From Gottfriedia luciferensis (GTDB taxonomy: Bacteria > Bacillota > Bacilli > Bacillales > Bacillaceae_G), in assembly GCF_001712755.1 (NCBI RefSeq), contig NZ_MDKC01000013.1, positions 279,631 to 343,630 on the forward strand: a DNA stretch of 64,000 nucleotides, read 5' to 3'. Position numbers and translations under genes: made by a program. Shown piece after piece: positions 9,610 through 18,340 of this stretch; the stretch's first letter is position 1; every line of letters begins with the position of its first letter. The notes below the pieces were generated by a model. That model saw nothing but the letters and a program-made list of their open reading frames with translations, had not been told where the DNA came from and ran no database searches.

Positions 9610-10776
9610 ATGTTTAGGAGAGGATTAGAAAAAATAAAAAATAAAGTGGCTGAAACTTGGTATTGGCATGGATTTTATGGGAATTTAATTAGGGAGATGG
9701 AAAAGAAAATAGTTCCAAGAGACGAAAAGAATGAAGTTCCTTTCGTAAATAAACCTGGGATTGCATTTTCGTTTGATGACAGTTTTAGAGTAGGACATTG
9801 GTATAAATATGGTATGGATTTATTTGGGTATTATGATGTGAAAGTAACATTTAATATTAATGCCTTTCACCAATTTGAGGGTGGAAGGGAACATAATCAA
9901 AAGGAAATAGATCAGTTACTAGAATTACAAGCAAATGGTCATGAACTTGCTCACCATAGCTTAAAACACCAAAATGCTAAATCATATATTAATGAATATG
10001 GTTTAGCAAAATGGGTTGAAGATGAAATAGAATCATTGTTTAAATGGATGGACAAACACTCTCATTCTAAAACAAAGGAAAAGTTTAAATTACCAGTAAC
10101 CCATGCATTCCCTTTTGCAGCATATAATGATGAAATGATAAACGAGATCGTCCCGAAGTACTTTAAAGTTGTAAGGGGACATTCATCTACTAATCATTTA
10201 ACACCTTTCAACCATGCTGGATTTGCACCTGCCGTTTGTATAGACAGTATATTTTTAAAGAATAAAAAGTATATAAAAAGGATTTTGAGGGTTGTTAAGA
10301 AAACTGGGCTAAATTTAATTTTAATGTCACATTCTACATTACCAGAAGATGTAAAGTGGGAAGATTTTGGATGGGGAGAAGAATCAGACCTTGCTGGAAC
10401 GTGGAGAACTTCAACAAAATTAATCGAAGAAATTATAAAAGAAGCTAAAGCGCTAGGGTTTGAATTCTATACTACTGCTGAATTAGCTGGAATTGCCACT
10501 TTTATAGATAAAAACTTAGAAAGGTGTATCAGACAGCATCTTCATAATCCAAATGTAAAATGGATAACTATTTCTGAATTGAGCTCGATAAAGGAAATAG
10601 ATTTAAGCGGTCAAAATATTTCAAATTTAGACGGTTTACAATATCTAACTAATTTGGAGAAAGTTAACCTATACGATAATAGTATTGTGGATTATAGGCT
10701 ATTAGACAGACTTAGTAAGTTAAAAGAAATAAAAATTAATAATGACCATATCGAATCTAAGACAGGGACATATTAA
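9610..10776 (+). CDS. Polysaccharide deacetylase (NodB-like) with leucine-rich C-terminal tail
   Basis: Residues about 50-125 carry a divergent NodB domain: FSFDDSF in place of the usual TFDDG, and HHSLKH, which supplies the two metal-binding histidines (HxxxH). PVTHAFPFAAYND and LILMSHSTLPE are later core segments. Metal-dependent removal of acyl groups from a glycan is the expected reaction. From about residue 315 a short leucine-rich stretch follows (LSSIKEIDLSGQNISNL, LEKVNLYDNSI). No signal peptide is evident, so it may act in the cytoplasm. ATG 9610 follows AAAGGAGGT with better spacing than GTG 9607. Confidence 0.75.
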   Translation: MFRRGLEKIKNKVAETWYWHGFYGNLIREMEKKIVPRDEKNEVPFVNKPGIAFSFDDSFRVGHWYKYGMDLFGYYDVKVTFNINAFHQFEGGREHNQKEIDQLLELQANGHELAHHSLKHQNAKSYINEYGLAKWVEDEIESLFKWMDKHSHSKTKEKFKLPVTHAFPFAAYNDEMINEIVPKYFKVVRGHSSTNHLTPFNHAGFAPAVCIDSIFLKNKKYIKRILRVVKKTGLNLILMSHSTLPEDVKWEDFGWGEESDLAGTWRTSTKLIEEIIKEAKALGFEFYTTAELAGIATFIDKNLERCIRQHLHNPNVKWITISELSSIKEIDLSGQNISNLDGLQYLTNLEKVNLYDNSIVDYRLLDRLSKLKEIKINNDHIESKTGTY

Positions 10777-10810
10777 CAAACTAATTAAATAAAAAAGGGA
10801 ATGGGGAACT

Positions 10811-11686
10811 ATGACAATAAAAAAGATCTTAAAAAGTAATAAGGTCACATTGTACTTTTATGATTTTATTAGAAATATTCGATATACTTTTATTCCTATG
10901 ATTAGACCGGTCATTATACCAAATATTATGTTTAGTATTAATAAATTTTTAAGAGTGAATTGTATTAATAGAAAAAGTCATTTCGAAAAATTAAAAGACA
11001 TAAAGAATAAACATCTAGGTGAAAGGTGCTTTATTGTAGCAACGGGACCAAGCTTGAAAATTGAAGATTTGGAAAAACTTCGTGGCGAAATTACTTTTAG
11101 TATGAATTCAATTTGCCTCGCATTTGACGAAACAGACTGGAGACCAACATATTATGGGATTCAGTGTATTGGAAATTATCTTAGGTTTGAAGAAGATATT
11201 AAAAATTTGGATTCAGAATGTAAATTCATTGGTGAACCTATTTTAAAAAGAGCGGAGATCCCAGAAGAATATTATGTTTATCCAATGAACATGTTAAATC
11301 ATTATTGGCTGCATACGGAGTATAATACAAAGTTTAGCGACGATGCATTTGCAGTAGTGTATGATGGTTATTCAATAGCTTATTCACTTATACAAATTGC
11401 AGTTTATATGGGATTTAAAGAAATCTATTTGCTTGGCGCAGATTGCAACTATTCTAGTGATCTAAATCATCATTTTAAAAATTACGATTGCTTTGATCCC
11501 ACTTATTCAGTTGCCGGAATAAAAATGATTCATGCGTATAGTGTGGCAAAGAAATATGCGGATTCAAATAATATTAAAATCTTTAACGCTACTAGAGGAG
11601 GAATGCTGGAGATATTTGAAAGAGTTGATTTAGATGATGTTATAGCGAACAATAAAAGAGAAAAATCTTTACAACCTTTATCATAA
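10811..11686 (+). CDS. DUF115 / MptE-like protein
   Basis: Residues about 73-90 read CFIVATGPSLKIEDLEKL, the GPSL loop of the DUF115/6-hydroxymethylpterin pyrophosphokinase MptE-like family. Later comes YSIAYSLIQIAVYMGFKEIYLLGADCNYS, where the GAD…NYS segment matches the second conserved block. In polysaccharide loci such proteins are thought to be sugar-nucleotide-dependent transferases related in fold to sialyltransferases; that is inference. It has the usual size for a stand-alone domain. A related domain appears fused to the aldolase at 13917-15539, so two such domains work in this locus. A folate function is unlikely in this context. Confidence 0.7.
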   Translation: MTIKKILKSNKVTLYFYDFIRNIRYTFIPMIRPVIIPNIMFSINKFLRVNCINRKSHFEKLKDIKNKHLGERCFIVATGPSLKIEDLEKLRGEITFSMNSICLAFDETDWRPTYYGIQCIGNYLRFEEDIKNLDSECKFIGEPILKRAEIPEEYYVYPMNMLNHYWLHTEYNTKFSDDAFAVVYDGYSIAYSLIQIAVYMGFKEIYLLGADCNYSSDLNHHFKNYDCFDPTYSVAGIKMIHAYSVAKKYADSNNIKIFNATRGGMLEIFERVDLDDVIANNKREKSLQPLS

Positions 11687-11772
11687 TTTAATATCCTAAA
11701 ACACTTAAAAAGTATTATAATCAAATAAAAAATGAAAGGCGTTTAATAAGATGAAAATTTTTGAAATAAGAT

Positions 11773-11788
11773 GTTCTTAATTAAGAAA
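11773..11788. promoter_or_regulatory. Possible SinR-type operator
   Basis: The sequence GTTCTTAATTAAGAAA contains a perfect 14-bp palindrome. It has the 6+4+6 geometry of SinR operators (GTTCTY half-sites facing each other); the left half is perfect and the right half has one mismatch. It lies in the 213-nt gap before the APH-fold gene, about 50 nt downstream of a TATAAT hexamer at 11716. A site of this quality can arise by chance in AT-rich DNA, so this is a candidate only. Confidence 0.3.
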
Positions 11789-11899
11789 ATAACATTCTCA
11801 TTAGACTTCTTAATACATTTTTTTAGTGTTTGTTCAAAAGTTGTTTCCAAATATTAAAAATCATTTACTTACAACAATATACAATAGAGGGAGATTTAC

Positions 11900-13093
11900 A
11901 TGGAGGAGTTTAGATATATTTATGTAGATAATTTTTTATATAGTTCGCTCTACATTAATCTAGATCAGAGTTTAATTAGTCTTATATACTTCCTATTTTT
12001 CAAAGGTAAACCTTTTGGTTTTCTTGAGAGGAAGACAAAAATTCATATTATTAATTTGTGTCTTCCGATTGTTAGACTTATTCGCGTATTGCAATTTACT
12101 TATTTATATAAAAGAAAAAAGAACTTAAATAAAAAGTCTCCTGATTTATTTCCGACTCTATCATCAGTATATTGTGGGCACTGTCTCATTTTAGGAGGTC
12201 AAGGTGAATACAAAATAATAAATTTTAGAAAGAAATATGTTACAACTGTATACCCTAATGATTTTCCAAAGAGTGTGATGGAGAATAGGTTTTATAAACT
12301 AAAAGAAGCACAAAATTGCAAATTATCACCTAAACTACTAGATTGGGAACTTAATAGTAGGTTTATGAAGGAAAGTTATTTAAATTTAAAGCCAGTATCT
12401 TTCAAATTAAATGATATAAAGCATGTTTATTTAGAAACTCTACCTATTTTAAAGGAGATTTTATTAAGTAAAGGTCATCAAAATATATTCTTAGGTCAAC
12501 ATATTCAAAATGTTTCAAAGAGGATTGAGCAATTATTGAGTCCTTTTCTAAATCATAATGTTAGTTTAGTAAATAATATAAAAATTATTTCAGATTTTAT
12601 TTCGGTAATACATCAAGAGCTGAACAAAGTTGTCTCCCAATCAGAAATTGTTTTAGGATTTTCACATGGAGATTTTTGGGAAGGTAATATTTTGAAAAGT
12701 GGGAAAAAATCTAGGGTAATAGATTGGAATACTTTAGAAATCAGAAGTGCTTTTTTTGATTTTTACTTTATTACATTTGATAAAGTTTCTAGTATAAATG
12801 AGGAAAATCTTTACGAAGTAAGTAGGGAAATTGAAAATGCTTATCAGACTTTTATTCGCAATTATTTAGAGAATCATTTTATAAATTCTAAGTTAGCAGC
12901 AGTTCTAGTACAGCATTCAGAATTATATAGATATATATTTTACTTAGAATTTATTACACAAAGGTTAGTGGAAAATCCTTTAGGGGAGCAAAAATATTTT
13001 AAGTATTTAGCGGATAGAATCAAATTTTTTCAAGTGTTTGAAAGTAAAATATACGAAAATAAATTTAATAATTATTTAGTTGAAAATATTTAG
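11900..13093 (+). CDS. APH/choline-kinase fold phosphotransferase
   Basis: The first 250 residues are not recognised. Residues about 254-266 read SHGDFWEGNIL, the Brenner catalytic motif (HGD…N) of aminoglycoside/choline-type kinases, followed by RVIDWNTLEI, the Mg-binding Asp equivalent to DFG. The family phosphorylates small alcohols such as sugars, choline or amines with ATP. In this locus a sugar or a polyol is the likely substrate, perhaps a precursor of the CMP-sugar made by the next three genes; this is inference. Length (397 aa) is a little above usual. It is preceded by a 213-nt gap and probably has its own promoter. Confidence 0.65.
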   Translation: MEEFRYIYVDNFLYSSLYINLDQSLISLIYFLFFKGKPFGFLERKTKIHIINLCLPIVRLIRVLQFTYLYKRKKNLNKKSPDLFPTLSSVYCGHCLILGGQGEYKIINFRKKYVTTVYPNDFPKSVMENRFYKLKEAQNCKLSPKLLDWELNSRFMKESYLNLKPVSFKLNDIKHVYLETLPILKEILLSKGHQNIFLGQHIQNVSKRIEQLLSPFLNHNVSLVNNIKIISDFISVIHQELNKVVSQSEIVLGFSHGDFWEGNILKSGKKSRVIDWNTLEIRSAFFDFYFITFDKVSSINEENLYEVSREIENAYQTFIRNYLENHFINSKLAAVLVQHSELYRYIFYLEFITQRLVENPLGEQKYFKYLADRIKFFQVFESKIYENKFNNYLVENI

Positions 13094-13113
13094 GATGAAT
13101 TTTATTAGTGAAT

Positions 13114-13129
13114 GTTCTTTTAAATGAAC
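13114..13129. promoter_or_regulatory. Possible SinR-type operator before the CMP-sugar cassette
   Basis: GTTCTTTTAAATGAAC contains a perfect GTTCTTT half-site and, at the 16-bp spacing of a SinR inverted repeat, a second half-site with one mismatch (GTTCAT on the other strand). It lies in the 80-nt gap just upstream of the cytidylyltransferase gene, close to a TATATA hexamer at 13142. It is a candidate site, supported mainly by geometry and by a better copy upstream of the secreted-protein operon. Confidence 0.35.
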
Positions 13130-13173
13130 AAATCTTTTTAATATATAAGATGATATCAGGAGGAAGATAATTT

Positions 13174-13920
13174 ATGAAAATCATTGGTGTTATTCCAGCT
13201 AGATATAATTCGTCAAGATTCCCAGGCAAGCCTTTAGCAGATATTTGTGGAAAACCAATGATTTGGTGGGTTCATGAACGATTAAAGGGATTAGAGGGAC
13301 TAAATGAGGTATATGTCGCAACAGATGATTTACGAATTAAAGAAGTTTGTGAAAGCTACGGAATAAAAACGATTATGACTTCTGAAAATCATAAAACACA
13401 TCTTGATCGTCTATACGAGGTTTCTACATTAATAGATGCAGATTTTTATATTAATGTAAACGGAGATGAACCTTTAATAGAAACTGAAGCGATTAGTAGA
13501 ATTCTACCTAATGGGGTTGACCCTAATTCCTTATATGTATCAAATTTAATGACAGAATTAAAAAATCCTTTAGAAGCTGTGGACTTCTCCAAAATAAAAA
13601 TTGCAACAGATGTATTTGGATATGGATTATATTTAGCCCGAAGCCCAATTCCTTACCCAAAGGGGACATACGATTTTTATTATAAAAAGTTTGTTGGGGT
13701 ACAATGTTTCACAAAAAGTGCATTGGAGTTTTGTTATTCAGCACCAAGAGGCCCTTTGGAAGCAGCCGAAGACATTGATGAGTTTAGATTTATTGAGAAT
13801 GGCCAAAAGATAAAATTTGTGGAAGCAAATGTGACGACTCTTTCCGTGGATACTCCAAAAGATTTAGATAAAGTGCGAGATATTATAAAAGATCGTTTAG
13901 AAAGCGTGGTATTTGAGTGA
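13174..13920 (+). CDS. CMP-ulosonate (KDO-type) cytidylyltransferase, KdsB family
   Basis: The N-terminus IGVIPARYNSSRFPGKPL is the CTP-binding signature of 3-deoxy-manno-octulosonate cytidylyltransferase, and VNVNGDEPL-like NVNGDEPLIE gives the metal-binding Asp region. It activates a 3-deoxy-ulosonic acid as its CMP derivative. At 248 aa it matches KdsB/KpsU. KDO is a Gram-negative core sugar, so in a Bacillaceae genome this enzyme likely serves a capsule or wall glycan with a KDO-like acid. The start ATG follows AGGAGGAAG. The stop overlaps the aldolase start by 4 nt, so the two proteins should be made together. Confidence 0.85.
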   Translation: MKIIGVIPARYNSSRFPGKPLADICGKPMIWWVHERLKGLEGLNEVYVATDDLRIKEVCESYGIKTIMTSENHKTHLDRLYEVSTLIDADFYINVNGDEPLIETEAISRILPNGVDPNSLYVSNLMTELKNPLEAVDFSKIKIATDVFGYGLYLARSPIPYPKGTYDFYYKKFVGVQCFTKSALEFCYSAPRGPLEAAEDIDEFRFIENGQKIKFVEANVTTLSVDTPKDLDKVRDIIKDRLESVVFE

Positions 13921-15539
13921 ACAATATAAAGCTACTCGACTGTACTTTACGCGATGGTGGATACATCAATGATTGGAACTTTGGTAAGAGGACGGTTAAA
14001 AAAGTAATTGAAAAGTTGACACAATCTAGTATAGACATTATTGAATGTGGATTTCTTAGGGATGTGGATTATGATAATGACACTACAATTTTCAATGATA
14101 TTGAAAACATCAAAGAACTGATTCAGCCAAAAAATAAAGATACTATTTACGTAGCTATGATTGATCAACCATTCATCTCAATCGATAAAATAAAAGTATA
14201 TGATGGTACTTCAATCGATGGAATACGATTAACGTTCCATGATAATGAAAAAGAAATTACTGAAGCATTAGAATATGGAAAAATGTTAATTGAAAAAGGG
14301 TATAAAGTGTTTATTCAACCAGTTGGTACTACAAGCTACACTGATGCAAATCTGTTAGCTTTGATCGAAAAAGTTAATGAGCTAAAACCATATGCATTTT
14401 ACTTAGTAGATACACTTGGAATTATGTACAAAAATAATTTACTAAGAATGTACCATCTACTAGATCATAATCTTGATAAAACAATTAACATCGGATTCCA
14501 TTCTCATAATAATTTACAATTATCTTTTTCAAATGCCCAAGAATTGTTAACGCTGCATACTAAAAGAAAGATAATAATAGATTCTTCGGTATTTGGTATG
14601 GGAAGAGGAGCAGGAAATTTATGCACGGAGCTAATTTCTGAGTACATCAATGAAAATATTGAGGAAAAATATAAAATAGTACCGTTATTGGAAATTGTAG
14701 ATGAACATTTGAGTAGATTTTTTAATGAGCCCAAATGGGGTTATTCCGTTCCCTATTTTATAGCGGCAATCAATAATTGTCACCCTAACTATGCATCCTA
14801 TTTAATGAATAAACAGACGATTTCTGTTAAGTCAATCAATACAATATTGAGGCAAATCCCGAACAAAAAACGTGATATCTTTGATGAAAATTATATTGAA
14901 GATTTATACATAAGTCATCAAATGCAATTGGTAGATGATACAGAAAATTTGAAGAGATTAAGGAAGCTAATTGGTAATAAAAAAGTACTTATTGTAGCAC
15001 CAGGTAAATCAATCAAAAAAGAAATAGAAAATATTAAAACGTTTATAAACGAAGAAGATCCATTTATTATTAGCATAAATTTTTTACCAAGTGCTTTTAA
15101 CTGTAACGCCATTTTTATTAGCAATAGTAAGAGATTTAAGAGTATGGAAGATGTAATAAAAGATTTATCATTTGCAACAACTTTAATAACAACATCTAAT
15201 ATTACAAACTTAAAAGTCGATTCATCAATAGTCGTTAATTATTCTGATTTACTGCTAGAAAACTCCTTAATTTCAGATAACGCAGGATTAATGGCTATTA
15301 ATTTATTAAATCATTTATTTATTGATCATGTATATCTTGCTGGATTTGATGGATTCAGTCTAAACAAGGCTAAAAACTATTATTCAACAGATTTAATTAA
15401 CCATATTGAAATGGTCGAGCTTGTTAAGAAGAATGAAGAAATAAAAAATTACTTAGCCAATGTAGAAAAGAATATGGGAATTCACTATGTAACGTCGACG
15501 ATTTATAAAGATGTTCATTTGTATAGTAAGACATATTAA
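13917..15539 (+). CDS. DRE-TIM (HMGL-like) aldolase fused to a DUF115-like domain
   Basis: Residues 6-20 (LLDCTLRDGGYINDW) and about 192-199 (GFHSHNNL) are the metal-binding Asp and His-X-His motifs of DRE-TIM aldolases such as 4-hydroxy-2-oxovalerate aldolase and HMG-CoA lyase. This N-terminal domain covers about 1-300. From about 352 a second part (KKVLIVAPGKSI, then ISDNAGLMAINLL and VYLAGFDGFS) resembles the GPSL/GAD pattern of the DUF115 protein at 10811. I infer that it condenses a pyruvate-type donor with a sugar aldehyde to form the ulosonic acid that KdsB activates. The GTG start overlaps the kdsB-like stop. The C-terminal role is unknown. Confidence 0.75.
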   Translation: MNNIKLLDCTLRDGGYINDWNFGKRTVKKVIEKLTQSSIDIIECGFLRDVDYDNDTTIFNDIENIKELIQPKNKDTIYVAMIDQPFISIDKIKVYDGTSIDGIRLTFHDNEKEITEALEYGKMLIEKGYKVFIQPVGTTSYTDANLLALIEKVNELKPYAFYLVDTLGIMYKNNLLRMYHLLDHNLDKTINIGFHSHNNLQLSFSNAQELLTLHTKRKIIIDSSVFGMGRGAGNLCTELISEYINENIEEKYKIVPLLEIVDEHLSRFFNEPKWGYSVPYFIAAINNCHPNYASYLMNKQTISVKSINTILRQIPNKKRDIFDENYIEDLYISHQMQLVDDTENLKRLRKLIGNKKVLIVAPGKSIKKEIENIKTFINEEDPFIISINFLPSAFNCNAIFISNSKRFKSMEDVIKDLSFATTLITTSNITNLKVDSSIVVNYSDLLLENSLISDNAGLMAINLLNHLFIDHVYLAGFDGFSLNKAKNYYSTDLINHIEMVELVKKNEEIKNYLANVEKNMGIHYVTSTIYKDVHLYSKTY

Positions 15540-15551
15540 AGCGGAGGGCAT

Positions 15552-16223
15552 ATGAAATATTCTACAATCATTTTTGACTTAGATGGAACATTATTAGATA
15601 CAGCCCAAGGAATCATGATTGGCGCGAATCATACTGCAATTCTAATGGGGGCACCTGAATTAACAGTTCAACAGCAGAGACGATTTATTGGTCCACCACC
15701 CGTCGAATCATTTATGCGAGAGTGCGGTTTTAATGAAGAAAAGGCAAGAGAAGCTGTAAAAATATATCGAAGTAGATATAAAGAAAAGGGTAAATTTGAG
15801 GCTAAGCAATATAGCTATATAAAAGAGTTACTATTTTCATTAAAAGAGAAAAAATGTAATACGGCAGTTGCAACGCTAAAGAGGGATGATTTAGCAAAAG
15901 AAATATTGGAAAATTTCGAATTGAGTAAGCACTTTGATGTTATTTTCGGGGTCGATGATGCCGATACGCTTAGTAAATCAGATTTAATTTTAATGTGCTT
16001 AGAAGAGATAGGGCAAAATGATTTGTCGAAGGTAGTATTGATCGGCGATAGCATGCATGATGCAATTGGTGCAGAGAAAGTGGGAATTGATTTTATTGCC
16101 GTGACGTATGGTTACGGATTTGAAAGTAAAGTTGACGCGGATAAATGCAAGAATGTTTATGTAACTGAAAGTGTTGAGGAGCTCTTTGATTTTTTTGAAT
16201 TAAAGCAGAAGATCAAGTATTAA
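15552..16223 (+). CDS. HAD-family phosphatase (phosphoglycolate phosphatase-like)
   Basis: Motif I IFDLDGTLLDT (nucleophile Asp), a PGP-type alpha-helical cap, motif II as VATLK, and motif IV VLIGDSMHDAIGAEKVG place this in the HAD hydrolases of the Gph/PpaX type. It lies 12 nt after the aldolase gene, with start ATG after GGAGGG. In canonical KDO synthesis a phosphatase (KdsC) removes the phosphate of KDO-8-phosphate before activation; I infer the same task here for a phosphorylated ulosonic acid. The family is broad, so other phosphomonoesters are possible. Confidence 0.75.
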   Translation: MKYSTIIFDLDGTLLDTAQGIMIGANHTAILMGAPELTVQQQRRFIGPPPVESFMRECGFNEEKAREAVKIYRSRYKEKGKFEAKQYSYIKELLFSLKEKKCNTAVATLKRDDLAKEILENFELSKHFDVIFGVDDADTLSKSDLILMCLEEIGQNDLSKVVLIGDSMHDAIGAEKVGIDFIAVTYGYGFESKVDADKCKNVYVTESVEELFDFFELKQKIKY

Positions 16224-16281
16224 TTTCATATAAACGGTTTATCAATACTTTGTATAAAAAGTGGATAATGGAGCGGTTACT

Positions 16282-17286
16282 TTGAAAAATAGATTAGCAA
16301 AAGTAGTTGCAGGGTTAATCATATTATTTATCTTTGCACTAGTAATTTATATAATTTGGGATAATAACCGAATTACAATAGCAAAACAAGATGTCTTAGT
16401 AGACCACTTACCAAAAGAATTTGAGGGATATAAAATTCTTCAAATTTCAGACTTGCATAGTAAAGAGTTTGGTAAAAATCAAAGTCGCTTGTTAAAATCC
16501 ATTAACTCCACCGATTATGACGCCATTGTTTTTACTGGTGATATGATTCTTAAAAGCCAAAGTACTAATATTAAGCCTTTTTATCAATTATTAGAAGGAA
16601 TACAAAACAAAGAGAATGCCATTTATATACCTGGAAATGAAGATCCAGAGGCATATTATGTAAATTCAAAAGATGTATTAGTAAAAAGTAAGTTCATAAA
16701 AGGTATTGAAAAACGTGGTGTCAAATTCTTGGAATCTATTTATTCAGTCAAAAAAAACAATTCCACAATTAACTTCGTTGACTTTGAAACGTCAATCCTG
16801 AACGCTTCTCAAAGTGATAAACAAACAAATGGAATCTTCTTACCTGAATATGTACAAACCAAGCAGTATATTGAGCACCGTAAATCATTAATTAAAGAGA
16901 TGTCCGGTATTAATCAATTAAAAAAGAATGATGTCTTAATTGCGCTTAATCACTATCCTATAGTTGACGCGAGAATTGATAGTCTTTTAAATGATGCAAG
17001 TCTGAAGTTTAGAGATCGGAAATACGATTTGATTATTGCTGGACATTATCATGGAGGACAAATTCGTTTACCCTTTATAGGAGCACCATTCGTACCAGAG
17101 GGATGGTATAAGTGGGGTGGTCTGTTTCCTCCACAAAACCGCGTTAAAGGTCTTTGGGAGTACAAACATACTAAACAATATGTGAGTACAGGTCTTGGAA
17201 GTAGCAATTTTATTCGGTTCCTAAAGTTTCGTTTATTTAACCCTCCTGAAATCAATGTTTTAACATTAAAACAAAAAATTAATTAA
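16282..17286 (+). CDS. Membrane-anchored metallophosphoesterase (YkuE/YaeI-like)
   Basis: A hydrophobic N-terminal anchor (about residues 8-28) is followed by a calcineurin-like phosphoesterase domain: ILQISDLHSKEFG, FTGDMI, IPGNEDPE (the usual GNH is GNE here), LNHYPI and IAGHYHGGQIRLPFIG. The catalytic face is outside the membrane. TTG at 16282 is the likely start because TGGAG lies 8 nt before it; the in-frame GTG at 16261 has no ribosome-binding site. Related proteins act on phospholipid or wall precursors. The Glu in place of the catalytic His of GNH is unusual and may alter activity. Confidence 0.8.
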   Translation: MKNRLAKVVAGLIILFIFALVIYIIWDNNRITIAKQDVLVDHLPKEFEGYKILQISDLHSKEFGKNQSRLLKSINSTDYDAIVFTGDMILKSQSTNIKPFYQLLEGIQNKENAIYIPGNEDPEAYYVNSKDVLVKSKFIKGIEKRGVKFLESIYSVKKNNSTINFVDFETSILNASQSDKQTNGIFLPEYVQTKQYIEHRKSLIKEMSGINQLKKNDVLIALNHYPIVDARIDSLLNDASLKFRDRKYDLIIAGHYHGGQIRLPFIGAPFVPEGWYKWGGLFPPQNRVKGLWEYKHTKQYVSTGLGSSNFIRFLKFRLFNPPEINVLTLKQKIN

Positions 17287-17358
17287 CAAGACGTTGAAAC
17301 ATATTTTCTTAAATATTGTTTAACTACACTTTAATTTTTACTAAAAGGAGCAATATCC

Positions 17359-18267
17359 GTGAGCTGGAAAAAAATAATGTTGCGCATTGGAATTGTTTTG
17401 ACCGTACTGGTATCTATAGCTGGGGCTACTGGATTTTATATTTATCATGAAGTAACGAAAACAACGAGCGTTATCTATCACCCAATAGAAAAGACGGAAA
17501 AAAGGGTTGAACCCGTCAGCGTTAAAGAAAAAAATCCATTCTCTGTTTTACTCCTAGGGGTAGACAAACGACCAGGTGACCAGGGGCGATCTGATTCGCT
17601 AATGGTTATAACCGTAAATCCTACAAAACATACGACGAAAATTATTAGTATTCCACGTGATACTCGTACTGAAATAGTAGGGAAAAATCGTACTGATAAG
17701 ATTAATCATGCATTTGCATTCGGTGGTATACAAATGAGTGTAAACACTGTGGAGAAATTTTTAAACATACCTATTGATTACTATTTAGAAGTCAATATGG
17801 AGGGGTTTAAAGGCATTGTAGATGCAATTGGTGGAGTAGAGGTTATGAATACACTAGACTTTACAAATGACGGTTATCACTTTAAAAAGGGATTATTGTC
17901 TCTAAATGGAGAAAAGGCGTTAAGTTTCTCGCGAATGCGTTACGAGGATCCACAAGGTGATTTTGGACGAGAAGCAAGACAACGTCAAATCATTCAAGAA
18001 GTAATTAACAAAGGAACAAAAATTAAAAGTTTAGTGGGTTATAAGGATATATTAAATTCGATTAGTAAAAACCTAGAAACTAATTTAACCCTAGATGAAA
18101 TGTTTGATATTCAGAAAAGCTATCGAGGTGCCACTGATAGTATTGAACAACAGCAACTAGAAGGAAATGGGAAAATGATCAAGGGAATCTACTATTATTT
18201 AGTACCGGAAGAAAATCGTTTAGCACTTTCAAATGAACTACGCGATCAGTTAGGATTAACACAATAG
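17359..18267 (+). CDS. LytR-CpsA-Psr (LCP) family glycopolymer ligase
   Basis: A short cytoplasmic tail and one transmembrane helix (about 6-28) are followed by an extracellular LCP domain with LLLGVDKRPGDQGRSDSLM, ISIPRDTRTEI, KINHAFAFGG and LSFSRMRYEDPQGDFGREARQRQII, the Arg/Asp residues that hold the polyprenyl-phosphate glycan. LCP enzymes transfer lipid-linked glycopolymers to peptidoglycan. Placed at the end of this polysaccharide locus, it probably attaches the product to the wall. GTG start after AAAAGGAG. A second LCP gene (43710) is in the conserved tagU position. Confidence 0.9.
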   Translation: MSWKKIMLRIGIVLTVLVSIAGATGFYIYHEVTKTTSVIYHPIEKTEKRVEPVSVKEKNPFSVLLLGVDKRPGDQGRSDSLMVITVNPTKHTTKIISIPRDTRTEIVGKNRTDKINHAFAFGGIQMSVNTVEKFLNIPIDYYLEVNMEGFKGIVDAIGGVEVMNTLDFTNDGYHFKKGLLSLNGEKALSFSRMRYEDPQGDFGREARQRQIIQEVINKGTKIKSLVGYKDILNSISKNLETNLTLDEMFDIQKSYRGATDSIEQQQLEGNGKMIKGIYYYLVPEENRLALSNELRDQLGLTQ

Positions 18268-18290
18268 CGTGAATTTTTATGAAGAGAAAG

Positions 18291-18340
18291 AACCCCGATT
18301 TGGTAAATAGTTTAACTATATACCAAATCGGGGTTTTTTT
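18291..18340 (+). terminator. Rho-independent terminator after the LCP gene
   Basis: A 15-bp perfect stem (AACCCCGATTTGGTA at 18291-18305 and its complement at 18321-18335) with a 15-nt loop is followed by a T7 run. It closes the polysaccharide locus. Confidence 0.95.

Noticed and set aside
10811..11686. A folate or pterin kinase function for the MptE-like protein
   Set aside because: It sits among polysaccharide genes, and DUF115 relatives in such loci are not folate enzymes; no other pterin genes are near.
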